A stretch of DNA of 43,131 nt from positions 1 through 43,131 of the forward strand of contig NZ_PYMJ01000043.1 of the NCBI RefSeq assembly GCF_003025615.1, given 5' to 3'. The position numbers and the translations under genes were made by a program. Positions within the stretch are counted from its first letter, which is position 1. Each line of letters opens with the position of its first letter. This document shows positions 32,940-41,882 of the stretch, in pieces. The notes under the pieces are model-generated. The model did not search any database and was not told the origin of the DNA. It worked only from the letters and a program-made list of their open reading frames with translations. The stretch comes from Photobacterium frigidiphilum (GTDB lineage Bacteria; Pseudomonadota; Gammaproteobacteria; Enterobacterales; Vibrionaceae).

Positions 32940-33220
32940 GTTAATAAGTGAAATCTAATTTAGATTACTTCCTCTTACCATTTCTGCGCACTTCTAACTG
33001 TGAAATTAAACCTATAAATTGATGCTGATTTCGTACATTGGGACCAACGTATTATTTTCGATGTCAATTCGATTAATTTTTGAATAGTGACCACGTTGGT
33101 GAATATTGATTCTTATAAAAATGTATTATTTTAATATAATCGACTTCGTAAAATATAATGACATTAACCGAAATTAAATCAACCTTTAGTTTATTCAAAC
33201 TAAATCCAGGAGAATAATTT

Positions 33221-34417
33221 ATGTTATTAAAAAAACTGTCAATTGCTTTATTTCTTTCTGCATCTTGCTTTCAAGTAAACGCTAATGTTTGGGTGCAAGA
33301 TAATATTGTTGTCGCGTCAAAAACCACCGATGCCGCGGGGAATACAATGCCAGAAACGATGACTTATGACTTTTCATATAGTGATGATGAGCTCTCTGCA
33401 GTTCATATGGTCATGCAGTCTGGTGATGCAGTTAGAAAATACGATGTTCTAACTGCAAGTCACTTTTTCAAATATGAAACAGTCGATGGGAATAAACGAC
33501 TGAAAGCCATTTTGCTATTTGATCAAGGGCGGTTCCGACTAGATAACAACCAAGACTTTGAGCAAGATTTTTCATTCAAAAATACGGTTAAAAACCTGTT
33601 CATGCAGTCTATGACTAAGTGGATACTAGTTGTTTCTGAAAGGGACGCATTAGGCCGAGCGACGGTTGTAAATAAATATTATGTAGGGAGTGCATTAACT
33701 CGCAGCATGTCTACAAATGTTAACTCCGGACTCGAGCCACTAACAAACATAGAGATAACCAATCAAAATGTCGGTGACCCTATCGGCGTTTTCAAGATAA
33801 CTTATAAAAGTCAAACCGCCGGAGCAGATTTTCAAGAAGTTAACACTTATAAGTTAGATTGGTCCCAGTGTTCAACTTGTCCAGCGCCACCAGTTGCAGA
33901 TCCTATTCCTGATTATAATTATATACCGAGTATTGATTATAAATGGGATTACAAAAGTGATGGAGGGTTTACGACCACATTTGATTACCACGTAATTGAT
34001 GCTGTGAATGATCACATTACTCCTTTCTACCAACAAGAAGTAAATATTGAAGATTTTAATAGTGCTTCAAATCGTCCACAGCGGATAGAAGAGTACGCCA
34101 ACAATATCTATAACTTGGCACCTAACTCCTCACCTATTCTCTTATGGGAGTATACTCTTAACGATACGCAGTTGCCTAGTGGTGCTGTCGATGATTATCT
34201 ATTTGGCTTGTCTATGATGGGGATAGGAACTCAACAGGAAAATTCCACAGATATTAGTTTTGGCAGCATATTACAAGGCGGTGGGTCTGGTGGATCCAAT
34301 GGGCAAGGAGAGAACCCTCTTCTTGATGGCATGATCAGCTTCCTAGATAAGCGTTATCCTGGCCTTGGAACAGTGATTTCGCAAGTAGCTTCATTTGGCC
34401 CTGGGGGGGCTTTGTAG
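33221..34417 (+). CDS. Exported protein of unknown function
   Basis: A 398-residue protein with a signal peptide (LLKKLSIALFLSASCFQVNA). The mature part is beta-rich (repeated strand-like runs such as TYDFSYSDDELSAVHMVMQS and YKWDYKSDGGFTTTFDYHV). There is a CSTCPAPP cysteine pair near residue 218 and a Gly/Ser-rich linker (LQGGGSGGSNGQGENP) before a short hydrophobic C-terminal helix (MISFLDKRYPGLGTVISQVA). AGGAG precedes the ATG. No family is recognised. It stands alone with a hairpin after it, so no context clue exists. Confidence 0.65.
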   Translation: MLLKKLSIALFLSASCFQVNANVWVQDNIVVASKTTDAAGNTMPETMTYDFSYSDDELSAVHMVMQSGDAVRKYDVLTASHFFKYETVDGNKRLKAILLFDQGRFRLDNNQDFEQDFSFKNTVKNLFMQSMTKWILVVSERDALGRATVVNKYYVGSALTRSMSTNVNSGLEPLTNIEITNQNVGDPIGVFKITYKSQTAGADFQEVNTYKLDWSQCSTCPAPPVADPIPDYNYIPSIDYKWDYKSDGGFTTTFDYHVIDAVNDHITPFYQQEVNIEDFNSASNRPQRIEEYANNIYNLAPNSSPILLWEYTLNDTQLPSGAVDDYLFGLSMMGIGTQQENSTDISFGSILQGGGSGGSNGQGENPLLDGMISFLDKRYPGLGTVISQVASFGPGGAL

Positions 34418-34470
34418 AATCGTTCAGATAACGCTCATTTATTCTAGTAGCACTGAGTTCAATTATCATG

Positions 34471-34500
34471 GCGAACCTTTTTAGACTGGTTCGCTATTTA
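34471..34500 (+). terminator. Terminator-like hairpin after the exported protein gene
   Basis: GCGAACC and GGTTCGC form a perfect 7-bp stem around a 10-nt loop and are followed by TATTTA. It lies about 54 bases after the stop codon. Confidence 0.5.
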
Positions 34501-34512
34501 ACGGCTTTAGTG

Positions 34513-34600
34513 TTGCAACAAAGCCAATCATTATGGATGTTGAACAAAGGGCAATTGATTGTTGGTTACGTCATTATGGTGAGGTTTTGTTGCAAAACGT
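34513..34600 (+). mobile_element. IS6-family scrap between two IS6-like end motifs
   Basis: 34534-34580 matches the transposase phrase MLNKGQFDCWLR seen at 9.2 kb, with one base missing that breaks the frame. TTGCAACAAAGCC at 34513-34525 and GGTTTTGTTGCAAAAC at 34583-34598 look like IS6 tips, both pointing outward. This is a dead relic, probably from repeated insertion and recombination. Confidence 0.55.
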
Positions 34601-34645
34601 GCCATTACATTTGGGCTGTTCTTCTTTGGCCTGCAAAGTCATATT

Positions 34646-34670
34646 AGTCGCCAACTGGCGGCTTTTTTTT
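34646..34670 (+). terminator. Rho-independent terminator
   Basis: AGTCGCC pairs with GGCGGCT (one G-U) around AACT and is followed by eight T. No intact gene lies just upstream, so it probably outlived the gene it served. Confidence 0.7.
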
Positions 34671-35241
34671 GAGGTAAGTTGTAATTTTTAGTGGTAAATA
34701 TGCGGCGTGTTGTATATTGCTTTTTAGTTAAAAAGCCTCTTCCGCATTTTTACCCAAGTAAAGCCAACGTTATTACGTAAGGTGGGATGGATGATTCGGC
34801 AATTGCTTAAGCTCGATACTTTTAAATTTCGAAGTTGTTCTCTGTCTTATGCTTTATGGTCTGATGGGGTCATTGAAAAAGTGGTTACAAAAAAAGTATG
34901 ATTGTTTTTTATAAAGAAATCCAAATTATTGATGATGAAATTTTTTGTGACGAGTTAATGGTTAGGTATGGATTCATTCGTATTCTGTTAATACTGGTTT
35001 GCCATAGATTTATTCATGCTTGTTTTATGAACAAGTTTCATGGTGTCGTTATCGTAATGGGCAACAAGGGTGGCATGTGTTAAATAGCCAACCCGATTTC
35101 ATATTTTTAACAGCATTTTTTCTCCTGATGTGCACGTTTTTTATTATACTGATCTAATACGCTTGAAGGCATCTATCTCTCCATATAGCCGCGGAAAGTG
35201 GCTGATATATATCACGAAGGTATGTATCAAAGGAGCTGTAC
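34671..35241. other. Intergenic region ahead of the DUF3108 gene
   Basis: About 570 bases. A 61-codon ORF at 34898-35083 is open, but it has no ribosome site and an unlikely composition. No other structure is convincing. The promoter of the DUF3108-purU pair is probably in the last 150 bases. Confidence 0.4.
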
Positions 35242-35934
35242 ATGAACAAAATTCTGGTTGCTACTATTGTAGGGCTTTTTGCATATCTGGCTCAGGCCAG
35301 TGAGGAATTGCAGCTTTTTCATGCCAACTATGAAGCTTACTATCAAGGCGCTCACTTGGGAAATGGCGTCAGAAAGTTAGAGCGTTTGCCAAATGGCAAG
35401 TACCGGATGAGTAGCGAAAGCAAACTCAGGTTCCTGCTCATATCTGATACACGTTACGAGGCGACTGAGTTTATATATTGTGGCGGGCAGTTGCAGCCAG
35501 TCTCTTATTATTTTACCCGGAAAGGAACTGGCCGCGACCATCGAATGCTGGTTAATTTTTCCGCCAGGCAAGCCTGGGTGAACTATGACAATAAGAAGAA
35601 AGTGATTCAGGTAAAAGAGGTTTTATTTGATCCTCTTTCTTACCAGGTACAATTAAGGCTCGATGTAATGCAGGATAAATCAACCTTTACTTATCCGGCT
35701 GTGATTAAGGGTAACTTGCGTCAGCTTGATTTTGAAGTGGTGGGAGAGGAGTTATTGAAGCTGCCTTATGGCAAACTAAATACCATTAAGCTGAAAAAAG
35801 TCAGAAAAAACAGCAAACGCGAAACCTATATCTGGTTAGCCAAAGAGCTGAATTATATCCTGGTGCGCCTACAGCAAAAAGAAAACGGTAAAGAAGAAGC
35901 AGATTTAAGATTAGCCAGAGTCAAATTTCTATAA
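35242..35934 (+). CDS. DUF3108-domain exported protein
   Basis: A 230-residue protein with a signal peptide (KILVATIVGLFAYLAQAS). The mature part fits the DUF3108 pattern: FHANYEAYYQGAHLGNG near the start, YRMSSESKLRFLLISDTRYE, FTRKGTGRDHRMLVNF and the late IWLAKELNYILVRLQQKENG. These periplasmic beta-barrel-like proteins are often encoded beside purine-formyl genes (purN in many gammaproteobacteria). AAAGGAG sits ideally before the ATG. purU starts 48 bases downstream, so the two are probably co-transcribed. Molecular function is unknown. Confidence 0.82.
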   Translation: MNKILVATIVGLFAYLAQASEELQLFHANYEAYYQGAHLGNGVRKLERLPNGKYRMSSESKLRFLLISDTRYEATEFIYCGGQLQPVSYYFTRKGTGRDHRMLVNFSARQAWVNYDNKKKVIQVKEVLFDPLSYQVQLRLDVMQDKSTFTYPAVIKGNLRQLDFEVVGEELLKLPYGKLNTIKLKKVRKNSKRETYIWLAKELNYILVRLQQKENGKEEADLRLARVKFL

Positions 35935-35982
35935 ATGGCACTTGAGCCATGTGGCCGGACTTGTACTGAATAGGATGAGGAT

Positions 35983-36855
35983 ATGAACCAACAAAGTTTG
36001 AATTATATATTGACTGCGAGTTGCCCCGGACGCTCGGGTACGGTGGATGTTGTAACTCGCTTCCTACGGAAATTTGGCTGCTACATTACTGAACTGAATT
36101 CCTTTGATGATGCACTGAACCAGCGTTTTTTTATTCGCACGGTATTTCGCATGGAAGATAATGCCCCGCTTGATCAATCTGCGTTTTGCGCCACCTTTGC
36201 CGAGCGGGCCGAAGCGTTTGATATGGAGTGGGAACTGACGCCGTCAGATTACCGACCTAAAGTGGTGATAATGGTGTCTAAATACGAGCACTGTCTGAAC
36301 GATCTGTTATACCGCTTCCGAACCGGCAATCTTCCGGTCGATATTCGAGCTGTGATTTCCAATCACCCTGATCTACAGTCACTGGCCCAGTGGCACGATA
36401 TTCCTTATTACCACTTTCCGATCAACGCAGATACTAAGCCGCAGCAGGAAGCTCAGGTACAAGCCGTTTTAGATGAAACTGGCTGTGAGCTGCTGGTGCT
36501 TGCCCGCTATATGCAGGTGCTTTCCCATGAAATGTGCGTTCGCTGGGCGAGGAAGGCCATCAACATCCACCACTCGCTGTTACCTGGCTTCAAAGGGGCT
36601 AAGCCTTATCATCAGGCCTATAACAAGGGGGTCAAGTTGGTGGGGGCTACAGCCCATTATGTCAGCGACCATCTGGATGAAGGGCCGATTATTACTCAGG
36701 GAATGGGAACCGTAAACCATACCTATTATCCCGCTGATTTGGCTAGAAAAGGGATGGATGTCGAATCCCTGACATTGGCCCGAGCCATTCAATATCACGT
36801 CGAGAAACGCATATTTCTATTTAACGACAAAACCGTAGTGTTCGAACGCTCGTGA
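35983..36855 (+). CDS. purU: Formyltetrahydrofolate deformylase
   Basis: A 290-residue cytoplasmic enzyme hydrolysing 10-formyl-THF to THF and formate, which supplies formate for PurT and balances one-carbon pools. The N-terminal ACT domain (about 8-85) shows ASCPGRSGTVDVVTRFLRKF; the C-terminal formyltransferase fold shows KYEHCLNDLLYRFRTGNL, then NIHHSLLPGFKGAKPYHQAY and the catalytic-site HYVSDHLDEGPIITQ. Length matches E. coli PurU (280). AGGATGAGG precedes the ATG. No terminator was evident after it. Confidence 0.93.
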   Translation: MNQQSLNYILTASCPGRSGTVDVVTRFLRKFGCYITELNSFDDALNQRFFIRTVFRMEDNAPLDQSAFCATFAERAEAFDMEWELTPSDYRPKVVIMVSKYEHCLNDLLYRFRTGNLPVDIRAVISNHPDLQSLAQWHDIPYYHFPINADTKPQQEAQVQAVLDETGCELLVLARYMQVLSHEMCVRWARKAINIHHSLLPGFKGAKPYHQAYNKGVKLVGATAHYVSDHLDEGPIITQGMGTVNHTYYPADLARKGMDVESLTLARAIQYHVEKRIFLFNDKTVVFERS

Positions 36856-37103
36856 GCTGAAGGTTAGTTTTCACCAACAGTTTTGCTGAGAGGGTTACGC
36901 GGGGGGTGTTGCAACTAACCAGGTAAGACAGATCTACCCCAGTGATGGACCCAATGATTACTAGTAAATCGCCTCAACATTAAAGAGACGATTCAAGGGG
37001 GCTAATGTAATGAACCATCCCGCCCGTCACGCTATGATTATGGTGACAATTAATAAGCAATTAATTGATAAGTGGGAAATGAATGAATAGAAAGTTATCG
37101 GAT

Positions 37104-37865
37104 TTAGTATGATTGCAGCGCTCGCTTCACCCCTGCAATATATTCAGGATACAGTGAAATATCGTTATGATCGGCTCCGCTGACTAGAACCGAGTCGATC
37201 AGTTGCTCTGTGAATTGAGCTTTTAACCGCTCGCTTCTTGCCCGCGGGATCACCCGATCGTTTTCCGCAATAAAGATATAAGTTTGTGCAGTAATGTTTT
37301 TCGCCCTGTTTATTGATTGGAACTTATCCTGAAGAAGCAGGGAGACCGGAAACATCCAGTAGATATTCTTGGCGACATTTACGATGCTATCAAAGGGAGT
37401 GACCAGTAGCAGTTTTTCCACCTGCCGGTTAACCGCCACATAGGTGGCAACACCTGAGCCAAGGCTTCTACCCATCAAAGAGATCTGTTCATGGTTTACC
37501 TTTACCCGATCAAAAATATACAAGGCATCGTGATAGAGATATGCTTCGCTAGGCGTACCAGTACTGTTACCATAACCCCGATACGGAATTAAATATACGC
37601 TATAATTCGACAATACAGCTTCAAAAAATGCGATGTTATTTTCAATACGTTCTGCATTGCCACCATAATAGATTAATGCTTTCGGCTGGCCCTCATTAAC
37701 CACCCAGCCACTCAACTGTACACCGTCGGTAGTAAAGCTGATTTCAGTTATTCCTCTCACCGCAGCTGACGGTTGCGGAAAATATATAAATTTACGTTGC
37801 AAAACGAACAGCAGCAGACAGAAAATAATATAGATTAGCAGTATTGTCGTTAAGGTACTTTTCAT
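37104..37865 (-). CDS. Membrane-anchored alpha/beta hydrolase (YfhR/BEM46-like)
   Basis: A 253-residue protein with one N-terminal membrane helix (LTTILLIYIIFCLLLFVLQR). The hydrolase fold follows, with the nucleophile Ser134 in LMGRSLGSGVA, the acid Asp in IAENDRVIPRARSE and the base His in SGADHNDISLYPEY. YRGYGNSTGTPSE is typical of the YfhR/ABHD13 group, whose substrates are unclear. Its start overlaps the upstream DUF2784 gene by four bases, so the two form one unit. Confidence 0.85.
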   Translation of the reverse strand: MKSTLTTILLIYIIFCLLLFVLQRKFIYFPQPSAAVRGITEISFTTDGVQLSGWVVNEGQPKALIYYGGNAERIENNIAFFEAVLSNYSVYLIPYRGYGNSTGTPSEAYLYHDALYIFDRVKVNHEQISLMGRSLGSGVATYVAVNRQVEKLLLVTPFDSIVNVAKNIYWMFPVSLLLQDKFQSINRAKNITAQTYIFIAENDRVIPRARSERLKAQFTEQLIDSVLVSGADHNDISLYPEYIAGVKRALQSY

Positions 37866-38254
37866 CCCCGTTTCCCGCCGTGCTTAGCCATACGCTTATA
37901 ATAGACAAAACAATAAATACTGAGGTTAATTAGTAAAGCAAAGATGCCAAGCATGACCTGAATATTAGGAGTTAAATTATTCGGATAAATGATAGGAATC
38001 AGATAATGCTCGACAAATCCTTGCTCATAATCAGCCGAACCAGCAACTCGCCTCAAGTGATTTTCCAACGGAGTCAATGGACAAATCCAACCCTTAAAAC
38101 TAATCAGCGCTGCCCAGATGACGGCAGGGAGATGCACAAAAATAAGAGAGCCGCGTAACATAAGCAACAGCCCGCCCAAAAGTACAAAAATGATAAATAG
38201 CAAATGCACTAGCACCAGCAAATCTGCCAGTATTAGGTAAGTCATTATTTTCAC
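37862..38254 (-). CDS. DUF2784 membrane protein
   Basis: A 130-residue protein with about three membrane helices. Family phrases are LVLVHLLFIIFVLLGGLLL and WICPLTPLENHLRRVAG, where ICPLTxLE is the DUF2784 hallmark, followed by GFVEHYLIPIIYP. Function is unknown. It is translationally coupled (ATGA overlap) to the alpha/beta hydrolase. The start could be the Met at codon 1 or 4. Confidence 0.82.
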   Translation of the reverse strand: MKIMTYLILADLLVLVHLLFIIFVLLGGLLLMLRGSLIFVHLPAVIWAALISFKGWICPLTPLENHLRRVAGSADYEQGFVEHYLIPIIYPNNLTPNIQVMLGIFALLINLSIYCFVYYKRMAKHGGKRG

Positions 38255-38363
38255 CTTACATATTAGCCCATGCTTGATATTATAAGTTATATACTCGTTA
38301 CCTATCGAAATGCAAAAATCAGCATATCTATAGCAATTTCATAAATTGATAACGCCTATTAAG

Positions 38364-38381
38364 GGTTTTGTTGAAGCGCTC
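38364..38381. repeat. Solo IS5-type terminal repeat
   Basis: GGTTTTGTTGAAGCGCTC differs from the end of the IS5 element at 31679-32939 (GGCTTTGTTGAAGCGCTC) by one base. No element is attached. It marks an old insertion or excision next to the GST-like gene. Confidence 0.6.
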
Positions 38382-38402
38382 AAATAACCCACAAAATGCA
38401 TT

Positions 38403-39158
38403 TCACACCGCATAAGTCTGCTGTAAATAACGCAGAATATCTTTTGACTCAAACATTTCTATGCCGGTATTCGGATCAATCAGATAGGGCACCTGTACAT
38501 TGCCGTGTCGCCTGAAAAATTCATCCCGCTTGGTATTTGGCAATGGCCTGTAAGTCTTAAGGGTCCAGTGGATATTGGCCGGCCCCATATCTGAAAATTG
38601 CTGTTTTCCAAGGTTGATCAGGATATAAGTCAGCTCAAGTTCGCATAGCCGCTCACGGACAGGACGGGAAAAAGGACTGGACTCAAAACTGTATAAGATC
38701 AACGGCAGATCTGGTTGTTGAGATGGCCGCGCCTTAATGCCAGCCCCAAAACGAACTCCTGTTGCCAATTTGGATGTCAGACTGCTTTTTAGTATGCTGG
38801 CAAATTCTCTTGGTGCTTGCATTTCTTTGTACTGTTTAAACAGGTAACGGACAATTTCAATAGCCCCTTTGGTTACGCTTGGGCTATTGAGATCAACCAG
38901 CATTGGGGGGCTAACACCATTGAATACCGATTTAAATTTTGTGATATTTTGCCCGCCGGCGGGACAGGGAGCGACGATAACATCCAAGTTCAGCTCGGTT
39001 AGTACTTCGCGCACAAGCCGACACTCCGGGTTGCCTTCTTGATCAAACAAGATCAGCATTTGCTTAGGCTGAGCGGTGGTTTTGCTGGCCAAGGTTCCGT
39101 GCCAGAACCGACAACTCGAGGCCAGAGTTGATGTCGTGATATCCAGCAAATGGTTCAT
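38403..39158 (-). CDS. Tandem glutathione S-transferase N-domain (thioredoxin-fold) protein
   Basis: A 251-residue protein with two thioredoxin-like GST N-terminal domains. The first spans about 30-110 (MLILFDQEGNPECRLVREVL, then GVSPPMLVDLNS). The second spans about 150-250 (PLILYSFESSPFSRPVRERL, NVQVPYLIDPNTGIEMFES, DILRYLQQTY). Each has the cis-Pro (PPML, VPYL) and the ExK/SxxI phrase that bind glutathione in GSTs, but the usual C-terminal helical domain is absent. Its role is unknown; redox or lipid chemistry is plausible. Confidence 0.8.
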   Translation of the reverse strand: MNHLLDITTSTLASSCRFWHGTLASKTTAQPKQMLILFDQEGNPECRLVREVLTELNLDVIVAPCPAGGQNITKFKSVFNGVSPPMLVDLNSPSVTKGAIEIVRYLFKQYKEMQAPREFASILKSSLTSKLATGVRFGAGIKARPSQQPDLPLILYSFESSPFSRPVRERLCELELTYILINLGKQQFSDMGPANIHWTLKTYRPLPNTKRDEFFRRHGNVQVPYLIDPNTGIEMFESKDILRYLQQTYAV

Positions 39159-39261
39159 GTGCTCACCTGTTATCCATATTAGAGGGGGGGGATGGAATAT
39201 ACATCCAGGGTAAGTAAAAGCAGTTGCAGTGAGTATTTAATCTAAAAAAGCACCCGACGGC

Positions 39262-39370
39262 GGTTCTGTCGCAAATAGAGTTTTTTAGCCAAAATCCAAA
39301 TTTAAAATCGATTGAAAACAGATTGTTAAAAAATGAAAAAACGTCCAAATTTACTATTTGCGACAAAACC
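39262..39370 (+). mobile_element. 109-bp MITE with IS6-type terminal inverted repeats, copy 2
   Basis: Starts GGTTCTGTCGCAAATAG and ends CTATTTGCGACAAAACC; the 17-bp ends pair with one mismatch. It differs from copy 1 (9465-9573, opposite strand) at four positions of 109. It is inserted between the GST-like gene and the inhibitor-like gene with no visible 8-bp duplication. It has no coding capacity, so it must depend on an IS6-type transposase in trans. Confidence 0.82.
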
Positions 39371-39434
39371 TTATCTTCTCCCTTTATATTCCTGGATTAG
39401 AGTAGATACGGTTACCTTGTGTTTATTGTGTATC

Positions 39435-39827
39435 TTACAAAGATAAGCCGTTTTTCTTTTCAAATAATTGTCGCTCTGGATTGGGTTCCACGTAGTCGAT
39501 GATGCCGCGATAATCTATACGATCAGAGTCGATTTCTTCAAAAGCCGCTTTATCAAGCGTGACGATCAAAATACGTCGTTCTGGCATAGCGTCAGTGATT
39601 GTTCCACCAAGCTTATTCACTAAAGATTCAGCTTTTTCCTGCATGTCAGGCTTATATTTCAGATAGTAGCTTATCTGCATATTTTCCTGACCTTGCTCTG
39701 ACTGTTGATCAGAGGCTGGAAAAAGCATGTTTGGGTTATTAGCATGTGCAGGAATACTAAAAAGAGCAGTAAATCCAACAGCTAGCCCAACACTCAATAA
39801 AGCCTGTGAACGTAGTTTCATTTGCAT
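39435..39827 (-). CDS. Secreted I9-like propeptide/inhibitor protein
   Basis: A 130-residue protein with a signal peptide (about 1-30, ending AHAN). The mature region ISYYLKYKPDMQEKAESLVN, ending with DYVEPNPERQLFEK, resembles a subtilisin propeptide (inhibitor I9 fold), in which a C-terminal tail blocks the active site. It follows the S8 protease gene on the same strand with a 9-base gap, so they are co-transcribed. I infer that it assists folding of, or inhibits, the neighbouring protease. The protease has its own propeptide, so a second, free-standing one is notable. Confidence 0.65.
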   Translation of the reverse strand: MQMKLRSQALLSVGLAVGFTALFSIPAHANNPNMLFPASDQQSEQGQENMQISYYLKYKPDMQEKAESLVNKLGGTITDAMPERRILIVTLDKAAFEEIDSDRIDYRGIIDYVEPNPERQLFEKKNGLSL

Positions 39828-39836
39828 AGGTCAACC

Positions 39837-41882
39837 TTATTTAAAGTTGATACGCCAGTTGTTTAGAGTACCAGTATCACGGCGAGAATCATCGTACACT
39901 TTCAATTGCCAAGTGCCTTCAGATTCGACACCAGTAAAATCAGCTTCAAATAATTTAATGATATCATTGCTTGAACGTCCGCTATTATTATGTAAAACAA
40001 CGCTTTGACCTGTTGGTGATATTAACGCCACGTTTAGATCACCGATATAGGTATGAGTGATGTTAAGATCAACCGTGACCACACCTGCGTCACCTTGACG
40101 GGTGACATTAATGTCGCTTGTGATATCTGAAAGGTTATTGTCTGGAATAGCTGTTACTTGTGTATTCTCAAAGCTACTTGCCTTAGAACCACCTCCGCTA
40201 CCGTCTGGGCCATTACATCCTGCATCTAAATATTCTTTAGCTGCGACAGCGTTGATAAGACCATTACCAGTACGATTATCTCGACCTACAACATCAATAT
40301 CTTCCGCTGTGGCATTTAGCGCATCTCGGACTTGTTTAGCTGAACATTGAGGGTGATAACTCCATACTAGTGCTGCAACACCTGTTACGTGTGGTGTTGC
40401 CATTGATGTGCCGTTGTAGTATTCGTAATCTTCGTTAACCGAACTATCGACAGTAATCGTTTGGCCAACAGCATTTGTTAGCTCAAGACCAAGATCTCGA
40501 TCGACAGATACAGACACTAGATTGTAACTGTCATTAGTATCAACGAGGAACGGATTTTGTAGACCAGCAAGTTCAGCATTACTGTATACAATTGCCGCAG
40601 ATGCCCCCGCGTTGTAGCAAGCTTTTACAGCATCAACTTCAGGATAGACACCGGATGAATCTTGATTACCAATACGCTCAGTAAGACAGATTTTCCCGGT
40701 CATATCACCACAGTTAAAACTACCTGAAGAGGTGTCACAACGAGCAAGTTCACCCGTTTTTGAACCTGGAACTGGTGACGATTCATAGCTGCCGTTAATA
40801 TTAACTAAACGGTTATGCGGAACCACGCCACGATCAAAATAACGTTGACCAGCCAGTGAAATATCCGCAAGGCGACCTTCACCTAATGTAACGGTAGATA
40901 AGATCGCTTCGCCAGGTGCAGAGATCTCTACTTGATTAGTTGCCTGTGAAAAATCAGCATGATGTTTTTGGTTATCAATAGCAGCTACCGATACTACTGA
41001 ATCATATGAAGCAGGGTAGCTGTGTGCGGTATTACCATCATTACCTGCAGCAGCAATTAGTAGCACTCCATTGTTGTAGTGATCTTTTAGTGTATTTTCT
41101 TCTGTTCGGCTTGAGTTATCACCACCTAAGCTCATATTGATCACGTTAGCGCCGTTTGCAACACAAGTATCAATCGCTTTCACTAAGCTTGAAGAGTAGC
41201 CCCAACCTGATTCATTGAATACCTTAACGATATGTAAGTTAGCATTCTGATTGGGTAAAACTCCTACTACACCTTCTGTGTTAGATATTGCTGCGATGGT
41301 ACCGGCAACATGTGTACCGTGTGCGTTGTGATTACCTGGTGAAGACCAATTACCTGTACCACTATCGTTGGTTCCATCAACTTGGTTGCCGCTCAAATCG
41401 TTGTGGGCTAAATCGTAACCAGAATCGATAATACAAACGGTACGGTTGCCTGCATTACTGTCACTGAGCTGCGTAGCCCCAACAAAGGTTTGTCCCCATG
41501 GAAGGCTTTGGGAGAGTAGATAGCGAGGTTGATCGACTTCAACGTACTCAACCTCAGGGTTGCTTTGCAATTGGTTAATTGCTTTCGTATCGAGTAAAGC
41601 ACTGTAAGCAGAAGCACTGCCAAACTTCTCAACCTGTTTAGCACTTAAGCGGTCAAGAAGCGTTTCTTGAGCAACACGTTCCCCTGAGAATGCTGTGCTT
41701 GCACTTCTTAGTAAACGAGTATTGTCCTGCTGATCTTTAAACTTAACAATATATTTAACTGGGATATTCGGTTTACTAAAACTAGCCAATTCATTAGCGT
41801 TTGCTGATGCACTTACACCGAGGGCAATGGTTATCACTGATAACGTAATACCAGCAACGCTAATTTTATTTTTTCTGTTCAT
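39837..41882 (-). CDS. Secreted subtilisin-like serine protease (S8) with PA insert and P-domain
   Basis: 681 residues. The signal peptide covers about 1-29; an I9 propeptide spans about 40-120 (VKYIVKFKD, then NPEVEYVEVDQPRYL). The S8 catalytic domain has Asp153 (CIIDSGYD), His188 (NAHGTHVAGTI) and Ser493 (YNGTSMATPHVTG), with AAAGNDGNTAHSYPAS in the oxyanion region. A PA (protease-associated) domain is inserted at about 350-470. The C terminus (about 570-681) is a proprotein-convertase P-domain (ITHTYIGDLNVALISPTGQ, then SEGTWQLKVYDDSRRDTG). Likely an extracellular nutrient protease. The inhibitor-like gene is 9 bases downstream. Confidence 0.92.
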   Translation of the reverse strand: MNRKNKISVAGITLSVITIALGVSASANANELASFSKPNIPVKYIVKFKDQQDNTRLLRSASTAFSGERVAQETLLDRLSAKQVEKFGSASAYSALLDTKAINQLQSNPEVEYVEVDQPRYLLSQSLPWGQTFVGATQLSDSNAGNRTVCIIDSGYDLAHNDLSGNQVDGTNDSGTGNWSSPGNHNAHGTHVAGTIAAISNTEGVVGVLPNQNANLHIVKVFNESGWGYSSSLVKAIDTCVANGANVINMSLGGDNSSRTEENTLKDHYNNGVLLIAAAGNDGNTAHSYPASYDSVVSVAAIDNQKHHADFSQATNQVEISAPGEAILSTVTLGEGRLADISLAGQRYFDRGVVPHNRLVNINGSYESSPVPGSKTGELARCDTSSGSFNCGDMTGKICLTERIGNQDSSGVYPEVDAVKACYNAGASAAIVYSNAELAGLQNPFLVDTNDSYNLVSVSVDRDLGLELTNAVGQTITVDSSVNEDYEYYNGTSMATPHVTGVAALVWSYHPQCSAKQVRDALNATAEDIDVVGRDNRTGNGLINAVAAKEYLDAGCNGPDGSGGGSKASSFENTQVTAIPDNNLSDITSDINVTRQGDAGVVTVDLNITHTYIGDLNVALISPTGQSVVLHNNSGRSSNDIIKLFEADFTGVESEGTWQLKVYDDSRRDTGTLNNWRINFK

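Noticed and set aside
34898..35083. 61-codon plus-strand ORF
   Set aside because: No ribosome site, no recognisable family, hydrophobic/Cys-rich composition typical of chance frames in AT-rich DNA.
37011..37090. 26-codon plus-strand ORF (MNHPARHAMIMV...) after purU
   Set aside because: It has a weak upstream purine run but is very short and has no sign of conservation; left out.
39163..39366. Minus-strand ORF spanning the second MITE
   Set aside because: It is entirely MITE and flank; its resemblance to the ORF at 9.5 kb is due to the shared repeat.
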